Shown: piece by piece, positions 42,581-52,057 of the stretch | How positions within the stretch are numbered: the stretch's first letter is position 1 | Layout: every line of letters starts with the position of its first letter | Assembly (NCBI GenBank): GCA_036268775.1 | Contig: DATATM010000021.1 | Coordinates: 1 to 64,000 of the forward strand | Length of the DNA stretch: 64,000 nucleotides | From: DASZIT01 sp036268775 | GTDB taxonomy: Bacteria; Actinomycetota; Acidimicrobiia; Acidimicrobiales; RAAP-2 | Direction: 5' to 3' | Translations under genes and position numbers: made by a program | The notes under the pieces: model-generated | Seen by the model: the letters and a program-made list of their open reading frames with translations, nothing else | Told to the model about the DNA's origin: nothing | Database searches by the model: none

Positions 42581-44455
42581 ATGGCCAAATCAGTGGGCAT
42601 CGATCTAGGGACGACGAACTCCGTCATCGCCACCGTGGAGGGCGGCCAGCCGACCGTGATTCCCAACGCTGAGGGATCACGTACCACCCCTTCAGTGGTG
42701 GCTCTCACCGAGCAGGGAGAGCGCTTGGTCGGTCAGCTGGCCCGCCGGCAGGCAGTGCTCAATCCGAAAGGCACCATCTCGTCGGCGAAGCGGTTCATCG
42801 GTCGCCGTTACGACGAGGTCGCCACCGAGATCGGGGCAGTTTCCTACGACGTCGTCGATGGCCCCGGCGGCATGGTGCGTTTTGATGTGCGCGGCAAACC
42901 GTATGCCCCCGAGGAGATCTCGGCCATGGTGCTCCGCAAGCTCGTCGAGGATGCCTCGAAATTCCTGGGTGAGAAGGTCACCGAGGCGGTGATCACGGTG
43001 CCGGCGTACTTCAACGACGCCCAACGCCAGGCAACCACCGATGCAGGTCGGATCGCCGGGCTCGAGGTATTGCGCATTATCAACGAGCCCACCGCTGCCG
43101 CGCTGGCCTACGGCCTCGACAAGAGGGAGAATGAGACGGTTCTGGTGTTCGACCTGGGCGGCGGAACCTTCGACGTGAGCATCCTCGATGTCGGCGACGG
43201 CGTGGTCGAGGTGCGGGCCACATCCGGGGACACCCACCTCGGTGGTGACGACTTCGACCGGCGCCTGGTCGACCATCTGGCCTCCCAGTTCCAGTCGGAG
43301 ACCGGGATCGATCTGCGCACCGATCCCCAGGCCCTTCAGCGCCTGTTCGAGGCGGCCGAGAAGGCCAAGGTGGAGTTGTCGTCGGTCACCCAGACCCAGG
43401 TGAACCTCCCCTTCGTCACCGCCGATGCCACCGGACCCAAGCACCTGGTGACCACCATCATGCGCTCCACCTTCGACGAGATCACCGCCGACTTGGTGGA
43501 GCGGTGCCTCGGCCCTGTGCAGCAAGCCATGGGCGACGCCAAAGTCACCGATGCCGACATCGACGAGGTGATCATGGTCGGAGGCTCCACCCGCCTGCCC
43601 TCCGTCCAGGGCCTGGTCCGCCGGCTGACCGGCGGCAAGGACCCAAATATGACGGTGAACCCTGACGAGGTGGTTGCCGTCGGGGCGGCGGTGCAGGCCG
43701 CCATCTTGAAGGGCGAGGTCAAAGACGTCCTGTTGCTGGATGTGACCCCGCTGTCGCTGGGGGTGGAGACGATGGGCGGCCTGATGACCAAGGTCATCGA
43801 GCGAAATACCACCATCCCCGCCCGCCGTTCCGAGATCTTCACCACCGCCGAGGACAACCAATCGGCGGTGGACATTGTCGTCCTCCAAGGGGAGCGAGAG
43901 CGGGCGGCCGACAACCGGGTCCTCGGTCGCTTCCGCCTGGAAGGGATACGCGAGGCCCCGCGGGGGACGCCCCAGGTGGAGGTGACCTTCGAGATAGACG
44001 CCAACGGGATCCTGCACGTGTCTGCCCGCGACAAGGACACCGGCAAGGAGCAAAGCATCACCATCACCGACACCGGAAACCTCGATGTCAGCGAGGTCGA
44101 GCGCATGATCGCCGACGCCGAGCGAAATCGTGATGAGGATGCCACTATTCGCCAGCAGGTCGATGCCCGCAATGAGTTGGACTCGGCCGCCTATCGGGTC
44201 GAGCGCCGTCTCGGTGACCTCGGCGACTCGGTGCCGGTGCACATCAAAGCCCGGGCCGAGGGCTTGGTGGCCGACGCCCGCTCCGCGCTGAACCAGGATG
44301 CACCGCCTGACCGGGTCCGATCTCTCACCGACGAACTCCAGCAGCTGTACCACTCGCTCGGATCTTCGACCGGTGGCGACGAAGGCCCCTCCGGCCCCGG
44401 GCAGGCGTCGAGCGACGACGACGATGTCATCGATGCCGAGTTCACGGTGAGTTGA
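42581..44455 (+). CDS. dnaK: Hsp70 chaperone DnaK
   Basis: 624-aa Hsp70. ATPase domain opens VGIDLGTTNSV, with FDLGGGTFDVSILD and VGGSTRLPSVQGLV; substrate domain from about 380; the tail ends in DDDDVIDAEFTVS, close to the actinobacterial DnaK ending. ATG 42581 with GAGGAAGGGA upstream. Head of the chaperone operon: refolds clients with GrpE and the CbpA-type J protein encoded next, and with ClpB. Confidence 0.97.
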   Translation: MAKSVGIDLGTTNSVIATVEGGQPTVIPNAEGSRTTPSVVALTEQGERLVGQLARRQAVLNPKGTISSAKRFIGRRYDEVATEIGAVSYDVVDGPGGMVRFDVRGKPYAPEEISAMVLRKLVEDASKFLGEKVTEAVITVPAYFNDAQRQATTDAGRIAGLEVLRIINEPTAAALAYGLDKRENETVLVFDLGGGTFDVSILDVGDGVVEVRATSGDTHLGGDDFDRRLVDHLASQFQSETGIDLRTDPQALQRLFEAAEKAKVELSSVTQTQVNLPFVTADATGPKHLVTTIMRSTFDEITADLVERCLGPVQQAMGDAKVTDADIDEVIMVGGSTRLPSVQGLVRRLTGGKDPNMTVNPDEVVAVGAAVQAAILKGEVKDVLLLDVTPLSLGVETMGGLMTKVIERNTTIPARRSEIFTTAEDNQSAVDIVVLQGERERAADNRVLGRFRLEGIREAPRGTPQVEVTFEIDANGILHVSARDKDTGKEQSITITDTGNLDVSEVERMIADAERNRDEDATIRQQVDARNELDSAAYRVERRLGDLGDSVPVHIKARAEGLVADARSALNQDAPPDRVRSLTDELQQLYHSLGSSTGGDEGPSGPGQASSDDDDVIDAEFTVS

Positions 44456-44469
44456 CCTTCCCGGTACCC

Positions 44470-45024
44470 ATGAACGAGGCCGCGGGATCCGATCCGCCCC
44501 AGACGTCCACCGGCGACGATGCGAAGTCCGATCCCACCATCCATACCGGCCGCGACCGCGAAGCCGGTGACGGGCAGGCAGGCAGCTCGGGTCCGGGGCC
44601 GACGGGCGAGGCCATCGACGAGTCAAAACTCCTCCGGGCCCTGGCGGACCTCGACAACCAGCGGAAGCGTTTCGAGCGCGAGCTGGACCGGGCCCGCTCG
44701 CTCGAACGAGCCGCGGTCGCCAGGCAATGGTTACCCATCGTCGATGACCTCGAGCGGGCGCTCGATCACGCCGGGCCGGACGATACGCCCCTGGTCGAGG
44801 GGGTCCGCGCCGTGTTCGACCAGGCGGTGGGGTTGTTGGCCAGCCTTGGCTTTCCTCGTTTCGACGACCTCGGCAAACCGTTCGACCCGAACCGTCATGA
44901 GGCGGTGGGGGTGGCCGACGGTTCGGTGACTCCCGGCACCGTGGTCAGCGTCGTCCGTCCGGGCTACGAGGGACCGGGCGCGGTGCTCCGGCCCGCCGGG
45001 GTGGTCGTCTCGCGGGGCACGTGA
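44470..45024 (+). CDS. grpE: Nucleotide-exchange factor GrpE
   Basis: 184-aa GrpE. Disordered N-terminus, long helix (LLRALADLDNQRKRFERELDRARSLE), then the beta-wing domain (FDPNRHEAVGVADGSVTPGTVVSVVRPGY). Releases ADP from DnaK. Alternative TTG at 44452 overlaps the dnaK stop (TTGA). Its own stop overlaps the following start. Confidence 0.93.
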   Translation: MNEAAGSDPPQTSTGDDAKSDPTIHTGRDREAGDGQAGSSGPGPTGEAIDESKLLRALADLDNQRKRFERELDRARSLERAAVARQWLPIVDDLERALDHAGPDDTPLVEGVRAVFDQAVGLLASLGFPRFDDLGKPFDPNRHEAVGVADGSVTPGTVVSVVRPGYEGPGAVLRPAGVVVSRGT

Positions 45025-45989
45025 TGGCCCCGCGCACCGAGCGGCGTGACTTCTATGAGGTCCTGGGGGTGAACCGGGGCGCCTCTGCCGACGAGATCCA
45101 ACGGGCTTACCGGAAGCTGGCCCGGGCATACCACCCCGACGTCAACAAGGATCCCGAGGCCGAGGAGCGGTTCAAGGACATCTCGGAGGCCTACGACGTC
45201 CTCTCCGATCCCGAAGACCGCCGGCGTTACGACGCCTTTGGCCCCGACTTCCGGCATGTACCCGAAGGGACCGACCCGAACGCCTGGGCACGGGCCCAGG
45301 CCGGTCAGGCCGCCGGGCGCCACCGAGATCGGCGAGATTGGTCGTCGGGTTTCGGACGCACCGGCGGAGCCGACGCTGCCAACGGGTTCGACACGGAGGA
45401 TCTCTTTCGGGACCTGTTCGGATCGGCCCGGCGTTCGGGTTGGGGCTCGATCGCCGGCGCCGACCAGGAGACCGAACTGCCGGTCACGTTCAACGAGGCG
45501 TTTCGGGGAGGCAAGCGATCCGTTGCCATATCCGGACCGAACGGGGCCCGGACAATCGAGGTAACCATCCCGGCCGGGGTGGTCGATGGCCAGCGAATCC
45601 GGGTGGCCGGCCAGGGGGGGCAAGGCTCCGGCTCCGGCTCTGACGGCGACCTCTATCTGGTGGTAAGGGTGGCGCCGCATCCGCGGTTCCGGTTGGAGGG
45701 ACGCGACGTCCATGTTGACCTGCCGGTGTCCCCCTGGGAGGCCGCCCTTGGAACCTCGGTGTCCATCGCCACCCCCGGGGGCGATGTCCAGATGCGCGTC
45801 CCACCTGGAAGTTCCTGCGGGCGCCGTCTCCGGCTCCGCCATCGGGGCATGCCCAATCCGCGGAGTGATCCCGGGGACCTTTTGGCCGAGGTTCAGATCA
45901 AAGTGCCTCGCACGCTGAGTGATGACGAGCGGCGCCTCTTCGAGGAACTGGCCAAGACATCGGAATTCGACCCGAGGAAGCGCCGATGA
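45024..45989 (+). CDS. cbpA: DnaJ-like co-chaperone, CbpA type
   Basis: 321-aa J protein. J domain with YHPDVN (HPD) at the N-terminus, Gly/Phe-poor linker, then two C-terminal substrate domains. The zinc-finger region (CxxCxGxG repeats) of DnaJ is absent, so it is the CbpA class. It follows grpE directly (TGATG junction; GTG 45021 is also possible). The J protein beside dnaK being CbpA-like, with a CbpM-like partner next, differs from the usual actinobacterial dnaK-grpE-dnaJ-hspR set. Confidence 0.92.
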   Translation: MAPRTERRDFYEVLGVNRGASADEIQRAYRKLARAYHPDVNKDPEAEERFKDISEAYDVLSDPEDRRRYDAFGPDFRHVPEGTDPNAWARAQAGQAAGRHRDRRDWSSGFGRTGGADAANGFDTEDLFRDLFGSARRSGWGSIAGADQETELPVTFNEAFRGGKRSVAISGPNGARTIEVTIPAGVVDGQRIRVAGQGGQGSGSGSDGDLYLVVRVAPHPRFRLEGRDVHVDLPVSPWEAALGTSVSIATPGGDVQMRVPPGSSCGRRLRLRHRGMPNPRSDPGDLLAEVQIKVPRTLSDDERRLFEELAKTSEFDPRKRR

Positions 45990-46291
45990 CGTTTGCGCTG
46001 GTGCCCGTGCCTGTCCTGTCCATCGAGGCGTTCGCGGCTGCCGCCGAGCTCCATCCCGAGCTGGTTCGGCGGCTGGTGACCTTGGGGCTTCTGGAGGCCA
46101 CCGAGGACGAACATGGGGAGCTGTGGTTCGCCACCTCCCAGGTGGCGGCGGCGGCACGCATCCGTCGCCTCCGGGCCGGGCTTTCCCTCAACTACCCGGC
46201 GGTCGGGTTGGTCACCGAGCTCCTCGACCGAATTGCCAAACTCGAATCCGCCCTGCAGATGGGTCGAAATTCCAACGGAGGTCGAAGATGA
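45986..46291 (+). CDS. cbpM: CbpM-like chaperone modulator
   Basis: 101-aa MerR_2-type protein. Helical: ELHPELVRRLVTLGLLEA, GELWFATSQVAAAARIRRL, LNYPAVGLVTELLDRIAKLESAL. This fits CbpM, which binds the J domain of CbpA and blocks it, better than HspR, but HspR-type repressors share the fold. Overlaps cbpA (ATGA) and clpB (ATGA). Confidence 0.82.
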   Translation: MTFALVPVPVLSIEAFAAAAELHPELVRRLVTLGLLEATEDEHGELWFATSQVAAAARIRRLRAGLSLNYPAVGLVTELLDRIAKLESALQMGRNSNGGRR

Positions 46292-48921
46292 ACCCGGACC
46301 GCTTGACCCAGAAGTCCCAAGAGGCGCTCCACGAGGCCCAAACCGTTGCCCTTCGGATGGGGCACACCGAGGTCGACACCGAGCACCTACTGCTGGCGCT
46401 CATCGGTCAACCCGATGGCCTGGTCCCGTCGCTGCTGGCCGCCACCGGCGCCGACGTGGAGGCGTTGCGGACGGCCATCGAACAGGACATGGCCCGACGG
46501 CCGCGGGTGAGCGGCCCGGGTGCCGCCCCCGGGCAGGTACTGGTCACCCAGGGGCTCTCGCGCCTCCTCGACGCCGCCGACCGGGAGGCGACCCGCATGA
46601 AGGACGAGTACGTCTCGGTGGAGCATCTGATGATCGCGCTACTGAAGGAAGGGAGTGCCGGCTCGGCCGGCCGCCGGCTGAATGAGCAAGGAGTCACGGT
46701 GGAGGGATTCCTCGATGCCCTGTCGGCGGTCCGGGGGAACCAGCGGGTGACCTCGGCAATGCCGGAGGGGGCCTACGAGGCGCTGGCCAAGTACGGGCTC
46801 GACCTGGTGGCCGAGTCGCGAGCCGGCCGGCTTGACCCGGTAATCGGCCGGGACGGCGAGATCCGCCGGGTCATCCAGATCCTCTCCCGGAAGACGAAGA
46901 ACAACCCCGTCCTGATCGGCGACCCCGGGGTGGGGAAGACGGCCATCGTCGAAGGGTTGGCCCAGCGCATCGACCACGGAGACGTCCCCGAAGGCCTGCA
47001 GGACCGGACAGTGTTCTCGCTGGACATGGGGGCTCTGATTGCCGGAGCCAAGTATCGCGGGGAGTTTGAGGAGAGGTTGAAGGCGGTGCTGGCCGAGGTG
47101 AAAGCGTCAGAGGGACGCCTCCTACTCTTCATCGATGAGCTCCACACGGTGGTGGGGGCCGGCGCGGCCGAAGGGTCGATGGACGCCGGCAACATGCTCA
47201 AGCCCATGCTGGCCCGAGGCGAGTTGCACATGATCGGGGCCACCACCATCGACGAGTACCGCACCCATATTGAGAAGGATGCCGCCCTGGAACGGCGATT
47301 CCAACCCCTGATGGTGGAGGAGCCCACTGTGGAGGACGCGGTGTCGATCTTGCGCGGCCTCCGCGAGCGGCTCGAGGTGTTCCACGGTGTGAAGATCCAG
47401 GACAGCGCCCTGGTGGGTGCGGTCAGGCTCAGCCACCGGTACATTTCGGGACGATTCCTCCCCGACAAGGCCATCGACCTGGTCGACGAGGCCTGCGCCA
47501 TGCTCCGGACCGAAATCGACTCGATGCCGGCCGAACTCGACGAGCTCGCCCGCCGGCTCACCCGCCTCGAGATCGAAGAGGCGGCGCTGGTCAACGACAA
47601 GGAGGCGGCCAGCCAGGAACGGTTGGAGGGCCTGCGCAAGGAGCTTGGCGACCTGCGATTCGAAGTCGATGCCCTGCGAACCCAGTGGGAGGCCGAGCGC
47701 CGGGCGCTGCACAAGGTCCAAGAACTGCGCCAAGAGATCGAACAGGTACGACGCCAAGCGGACGAAGCCGAGCGGGCCTATGACCTCAACGGGGCGGCCC
47801 AGCTTCGGCATGGCACGCTGCCTGATCTCGAGCGGCGCCTCGCCGCCGAAGAGTCCCTGCTGACCGCCAAACAGGGATCCCGACGCCTGCTCCGGGAAGT
47901 GGTCACGGAAGAAGAGATCGCCATGATCGTCTCGAGGTGGACCGGCATCCCGGTCAGCCGGTTGGAGGAGAATGAGCGCGAGAAGCTGCTCCGGCTTGAT
48001 GAGACGCTCCACCAGCGGGTGATCGGACAGGACGAGGCAGTGCAGCTGGTCTCCGACGCCATCGTGCGCACCCGGGCAGGGATCGGCGACCCCAAGCGAC
48101 CGGTGGGGTCGTTCCTGTTCTTGGGTCCGACCGGGGTGGGTAAGACCGAGTTGGCCCGGGCCCTGACCTCCACCCTGTTCGACACCGAAGACAACATGGT
48201 CCGGATCGACATGACCGAGTACCAGGAGCGGCACACCGTCAGCCGGCTCATCGGAGCGCCTCCGGGCTATGTGGGCTACGAGGAAGGCGGACAGTTGAGC
48301 GAGGCCGTGCGCCGCAAGCCTTATGCGGTGGTGCTGTTCGACGAGATCGAGAAGGCCCACCCCGACGTATTCAACACGCTTCTCCAGGTGTTGGACGACG
48401 GCCGGTTGACCGACGGGAAGGGTCGCACCGTCGACTTCCGCAACACCGTGCTCATCATGACCTCCAACATCGGGTCTCAGTACCTGCTGGAGGGGGCAAG
48501 TGATGCCGGGGAGATCAAGCCCGACGCCCGAGACCTCGTCCTGGGGGAGCTGCGTCAACGGTTCCGGCCGGAGTTCCTCAACCGGCTCGATGACGTGGTC
48601 CTGTTCAAGCCGCTGACTCTGGCGGAGATCGAGCGGATCGTCGAGCTGTTGCTGGCCGATCTTCGCCAGCGCCTGGCCGAGCACCGGATGACCTTGGAGG
48701 TGACCCTGGCCGCCCGTCATCTCATCGCCCAACAGGGCTTCGATCCGGTCTACGGGGCGCGCCCGTTGCGCCGGTTCATTGCTCACCAGGTTGAAACCCG
48801 GGTGGCCCGGGCATTGTTGAGTGTGGTATCTGCTGAGGGATCAACTGTGCGGGTCGACCACACCGACGAGGGTCTGACGGTGGAGATTGATCCAGATGTC
48901 CGAGAGGAGGCAGCCGCATGA
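46288..48921 (+). CDS. clpB: ClpB disaggregase
   Basis: 877-aa Hsp100. N-domain (1-145), NBD1 Walker A GDPGVGKT and LLLFIDELHTVVGAG, coiled middle domain (about 400-525, LDELARRLTRLEIEEAA and KVQELRQEIEQVRRQ), NBD2 GPTGVGKT and VLFDEIEKAHPD, and the C-terminal D2 small domain. Length and middle domain identify ClpB rather than ClpC/A. Extracts aggregated proteins with DnaK. Coupled to cbpM and thioredoxin by ATGA overlaps. Confidence 0.97.
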   Translation: MNPDRLTQKSQEALHEAQTVALRMGHTEVDTEHLLLALIGQPDGLVPSLLAATGADVEALRTAIEQDMARRPRVSGPGAAPGQVLVTQGLSRLLDAADREATRMKDEYVSVEHLMIALLKEGSAGSAGRRLNEQGVTVEGFLDALSAVRGNQRVTSAMPEGAYEALAKYGLDLVAESRAGRLDPVIGRDGEIRRVIQILSRKTKNNPVLIGDPGVGKTAIVEGLAQRIDHGDVPEGLQDRTVFSLDMGALIAGAKYRGEFEERLKAVLAEVKASEGRLLLFIDELHTVVGAGAAEGSMDAGNMLKPMLARGELHMIGATTIDEYRTHIEKDAALERRFQPLMVEEPTVEDAVSILRGLRERLEVFHGVKIQDSALVGAVRLSHRYISGRFLPDKAIDLVDEACAMLRTEIDSMPAELDELARRLTRLEIEEAALVNDKEAASQERLEGLRKELGDLRFEVDALRTQWEAERRALHKVQELRQEIEQVRRQADEAERAYDLNGAAQLRHGTLPDLERRLAAEESLLTAKQGSRRLLREVVTEEEIAMIVSRWTGIPVSRLEENEREKLLRLDETLHQRVIGQDEAVQLVSDAIVRTRAGIGDPKRPVGSFLFLGPTGVGKTELARALTSTLFDTEDNMVRIDMTEYQERHTVSRLIGAPPGYVGYEEGGQLSEAVRRKPYAVVLFDEIEKAHPDVFNTLLQVLDDGRLTDGKGRTVDFRNTVLIMTSNIGSQYLLEGASDAGEIKPDARDLVLGELRQRFRPEFLNRLDDVVLFKPLTLAEIERIVELLLADLRQRLAEHRMTLEVTLAARHLIAQQGFDPVYGARPLRRFIAHQVETRVARALLSVVSAEGSTVRVDHTDEGLTVEIDPDVREEAAA

Positions 48922-49373
48922 CATCGAGCGGGTCGACGGTAGCGACGTGTGGTACCTGCGGTACCAAAAATCGGGTTCCTTGGGAGGCGGACGGGGTACC
49001 CCGGTGTGGGAAGTGCAAATCCCTGCTTCCATGGATCGGGGAGGCCGGCGACGGCACCTTCGCCGAGGTGGTGACCGCCTCGGTCATCCCGGTGCTGGTG
49101 GATATCTGGGCGCCGTGGTGCGGCCCGTGTCGGATGGTCAGCCCGGCGCTTGAGCACCTGGCCGGCGAGATGGCCGGCCGGATCAAGCTGGTGAAAGTCA
49201 ACGCTGACGTGGCTCCTCAGGTGTCTGCCGCTTTTGAAGTTCGAGCCATACCGACTCTCCTGGTCATGCGCGGCGACGAGGTCCTTTCACGCCAGACCGG
49301 CGCCGCTCCCGAGCATCAGCTTCGGAACTGGCTCGAGGAGGTGCTGTCCTCAGCTTCGTCTCCCCAGGTCTGA
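48918..49373 (+). CDS. Thioredoxin 2-type protein with N-terminal zinc ribbon
   Basis: 151-aa TrxC-type thioredoxin. N-terminal zinc finger with Cys11, Cys14, Cys30, Cys33 (TCGTCG and CGKC), then the Trx fold with WAPWCGPC (Cys68, Cys71) and cis-Pro in AIPTLLVM. Such proteins work under oxidative or heat stress. It is the last gene of the chaperone operon, overlapping clpB. Confidence 0.93.
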   Translation: MTSSGSTVATCGTCGTKNRVPWEADGVPRCGKCKSLLPWIGEAGDGTFAEVVTASVIPVLVDIWAPWCGPCRMVSPALEHLAGEMAGRIKLVKVNADVAPQVSAAFEVRAIPTLLVMRGDEVLSRQTGAAPEHQLRNWLEEVLSSASSPQV

Positions 49374-49781
49374 AAACCAGGTTGCCCAAGGCGTAGCTCG
49401 ACGGCGAGCCGGTCCACCAGGCTGCCCAGCCGGTGGTTCCCGGTGCGGAGGCAGTCCGCCAGTCCGCCTACCTCCACGGTTCCTGGCTCAACCCGACCCG
49501 GATCGCGGTTCGAGTCCCGCTCGGTGGGTGCCCCCTCCTCACTCCAGCGGTCCAACATCCCCACCAGGGCCTCGATGCGGTGGTGATGGGCGTGAAGGGC
49601 CCAAACCGCTCCAAGCCGATCACGACGACCACCCCCGGATGTCCGGTCGTCGGCGACGCCAAGAACCCCAGGAAGCTGCACTAGCGCGGTACCCATTTTC
49701 CCAGCGTGGCACGACGTGCCGGTCGGCGAATCCCCCGGACGCGTGGGCGTCGAGACGAGCACAGGTTCGCCGAGGAGACGA
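49374..49781. other. Intergenic, only a weak minus-strand frame
   Basis: 408 bases between the thioredoxin and the LuxR gene. A minus-strand frame of 126 codons (ATG 49696, to 49316) has helical patches (LHAHHHRIEALVGMLDRW) but no family and overlaps the 3' end of thioredoxin. Nothing firm can be annotated. Confidence 0.4.
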
Positions 49782-51956
49782 ATGGCAGATGCCATGTTTG
49801 GTGGTCCCCCCGGGAGGGCATCAGAAATCTGCCAGGGAGACAAGATGGGCCCAGGGTTCGATAGTCGTGTCGACAGGTCGCGGTCCTCTCCTGAGGCCGC
49901 GCCCGAAAACGGTGATGTTTCTACCGTTGCGCCCGAAAATGGTGGTATTTCATCCGGGGCGCCCTCACGCCGCACGGCGGCCGATCGAGTTCACCAGGTC
50001 CTGGCGGTGGCGGCGGTGTGGAACAGTCCGTTCAGCCCGGAAGACGCCGCCGATCTGCTCGGCGAGCCGGTAGCTTCATTGCTCCCTGAGCTGGAGTCCC
50101 TGTTGGCTCGCGGCGTGCTGTGCTGGGAGGGGGACTTGCTGGCCTTCGCCGACAGCGCAGAACGGAAGGCCCGCTACTTGGAACTACCCGAACCGCTGCG
50201 GATGGCGCTGCACCGCCAAGTCGGCCACCGGCGAGGCATGCCCGCCCAGCGAGCCGCTGATCATTTGAGTCGGGGATCCCGGCCCGGTCACCGCTCTGAC
50301 CTTGTGAAACTTGATGCTGCCGTGCGTCGGCTGGAGGCCGAGTCGCCGGTGTCGGGCGTCGATGCTGCCATGCGGGCACTTGAACTCAGCGCACCGGACG
50401 ACGGCCGCAGGGCACCCCGGTCGGTGTCGGCCGCCACCGCCCTGCTCGCCGCCGGTCGGGTCGACGAGGCGTCGGCGCTCGCCGAACAAGGGGTAACCGA
50501 CCTCGACGACCACGAAGCCGTTGCCCGGCTCCGGCTCATCCGGTCAACCATTCTGCTTATGGCTTGCCGATGGGAGGAGGCCACCGCGGAGGCCGGAGCA
50601 GTACTCAGCGATCGGGGCCTTTCCCACCACATCCGCGGCGAGGCCATGCTGGCGCAATTGCGGTCGTTCATGTCTCAGGGAAACGAGCTGGGGATGCGCT
50701 CGCTGGTGGAAGCCATCATGAAAGGTGACGGCGCGGCCACCGAGGATGCCGCCCTGGGGGGCGCCTTTGTGGTGAACGCCCAGTGGGCCTGGGACAGTGG
50801 CCGGCCTGCCGACACCGTGGCGTTCTTGCGGGCCGCCATCGAACGAGCTGATCGCAGCCCCCGGCATGCGTTGAGCGGCCATCCCCGGCTGCTGCTGGCC
50901 GCCGTACTCGCCTCCATCGGCGATGGTGCCGAGGCGCAGCTGCTGGTCGACCACAGCGCTGAACGCATCCGGCGGACATTCGACATCCTGTGGCAGCCGG
51001 CGATTGCCATTCAGTCTGCTCAGTTGGCCTTGGGTCAAGGCCGGCTCGATGATGCGGCCGAGCTGGCCGAGGCGGGGCTTCGGGAGTCAGACGAGCAGGG
51101 GACGGTGTATTTCTCCTCCATGGCTTGGTCGGTGTTGGCCATGGTCGCCCTCCATTCCGGAGACCTTCCCAAGGCATCGGCGGCCATTGCCACTGGGGTA
51201 GCCGGACCCCCTCCGGACATCGGCTTCTATGGCGGATCAGCCATCGCCAAGGCTCGAGCCCGGGTGGCCGAGGCCCAGGGGTTTCCGGACAAGGCGATCG
51301 CCACTTTGTCGGCGACCTGCCGGGAACCGGTTCGGCTCCATCGGATGCTGCTCGAGGACACCACCGCGGCCCCCTGGTGGGTCCGGGTGGCGTTGTCCGA
51401 CGACAATCGGGGCCTGGCCGGGGAGGTTGTCCTCACCATCGAACATCTGGCTCGGGTGAGTGAGCGGTTCCCCGGCCTGGTGGCCAGCGCCGAGCATGCC
51501 CGCGGACTGTTCGACCGGGAGCCGCTCGCCATCCGGGCCGCCTCCCTCGGCCATCCCCACCCATGGGCGCGGGCGTCTGCCGCGGAGGATGCCGGCCGTC
51601 TCGCCGAAGACCTCGATCCCGTATTGGCGCGATCGTGCCTCCGGGAAGCTCGGACCGGCTACGCGAGGATCGGTGCGGTTCGCGACGCCAACCGTGTCGA
51701 GCGAGCCCTGCGCCGCGCCGACCGCGGCGTTCGCATTCGCTCGGGACATCGCCCGGTCAGCGGATGGGGGAGCTTGACCGACGCCGAACGGCGGGTTGCC
51801 CTGGCGGTCGCCGAGGGCCGCACCAACCTCGAGGCAGCCGCTTCCCTGCACCTTTCGCGCCACACGGTGGACTTCCACTTGCGGCATATTTTTAGGAAAC
51901 TGAACATCGACTCTCGTGTCGAGCTCGCCTGGTCGGTCGCCAACCACCAGCATTGA
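49782..51956 (+). CDS. Large LuxR-family regulator without ATPase domain
   Basis: 724-aa regulator. C-terminal LuxR HTH (SLTDAERRVALAVAEGRTNLEAA, HTVDFHLRHIFRKL). The middle is alpha-helical with TPR-like repeats (WEEATAEAGAVLSD, DDAAELAEAGLRE, DLPKASAAIATG). LAL/MalT-type proteins carry an N-terminal AAA domain; here no Walker motif is seen. The N-terminus instead has winged-helix-like text and a repeated APENG unit. ATG 49782 chosen with GAGGAGA upstream. Likely a sensor through protein contact. Confidence 0.8.
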   Translation: MADAMFGGPPGRASEICQGDKMGPGFDSRVDRSRSSPEAAPENGDVSTVAPENGGISSGAPSRRTAADRVHQVLAVAAVWNSPFSPEDAADLLGEPVASLLPELESLLARGVLCWEGDLLAFADSAERKARYLELPEPLRMALHRQVGHRRGMPAQRAADHLSRGSRPGHRSDLVKLDAAVRRLEAESPVSGVDAAMRALELSAPDDGRRAPRSVSAATALLAAGRVDEASALAEQGVTDLDDHEAVARLRLIRSTILLMACRWEEATAEAGAVLSDRGLSHHIRGEAMLAQLRSFMSQGNELGMRSLVEAIMKGDGAATEDAALGGAFVVNAQWAWDSGRPADTVAFLRAAIERADRSPRHALSGHPRLLLAAVLASIGDGAEAQLLVDHSAERIRRTFDILWQPAIAIQSAQLALGQGRLDDAAELAEAGLRESDEQGTVYFSSMAWSVLAMVALHSGDLPKASAAIATGVAGPPPDIGFYGGSAIAKARARVAEAQGFPDKAIATLSATCREPVRLHRMLLEDTTAAPWWVRVALSDDNRGLAGEVVLTIEHLARVSERFPGLVASAEHARGLFDREPLAIRAASLGHPHPWARASAAEDAGRLAEDLDPVLARSCLREARTGYARIGAVRDANRVERALRRADRGVRIRSGHRPVSGWGSLTDAERRVALAVAEGRTNLEAAASLHLSRHTVDFHLRHIFRKLNIDSRVELAWSVANHQH
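49899..49950. repeat. Imperfect 22-bp direct repeat, 30-bp period
   Basis: GCGCCCGAAAACGGTGATGT (49899-49918) recurs as GCGCCCGAAAATGGTGGTAT (49929-49948), 3 mismatches in 22. It gives the repeated APENG unit if the LuxR gene starts at 49782, or would be a DNA element in the leader if it starts later. Confidence 0.5.
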
Positions 51957-52057
51957 ACCCGGTTGCGACGGCTCCGGGTCCACGACGGGAAACCACGCGA
52001 TCGCGGGGTGCACCGCGGCCGCCGATACGACCATGCTCGGGAGGTGGCCTCCTACCC

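Noticed and set aside
49316..49696. 126-codon minus-strand frame after thioredoxin.
   Set aside because: Weak start, no domain, overlaps the thioredoxin 3' end; left as intergenic.
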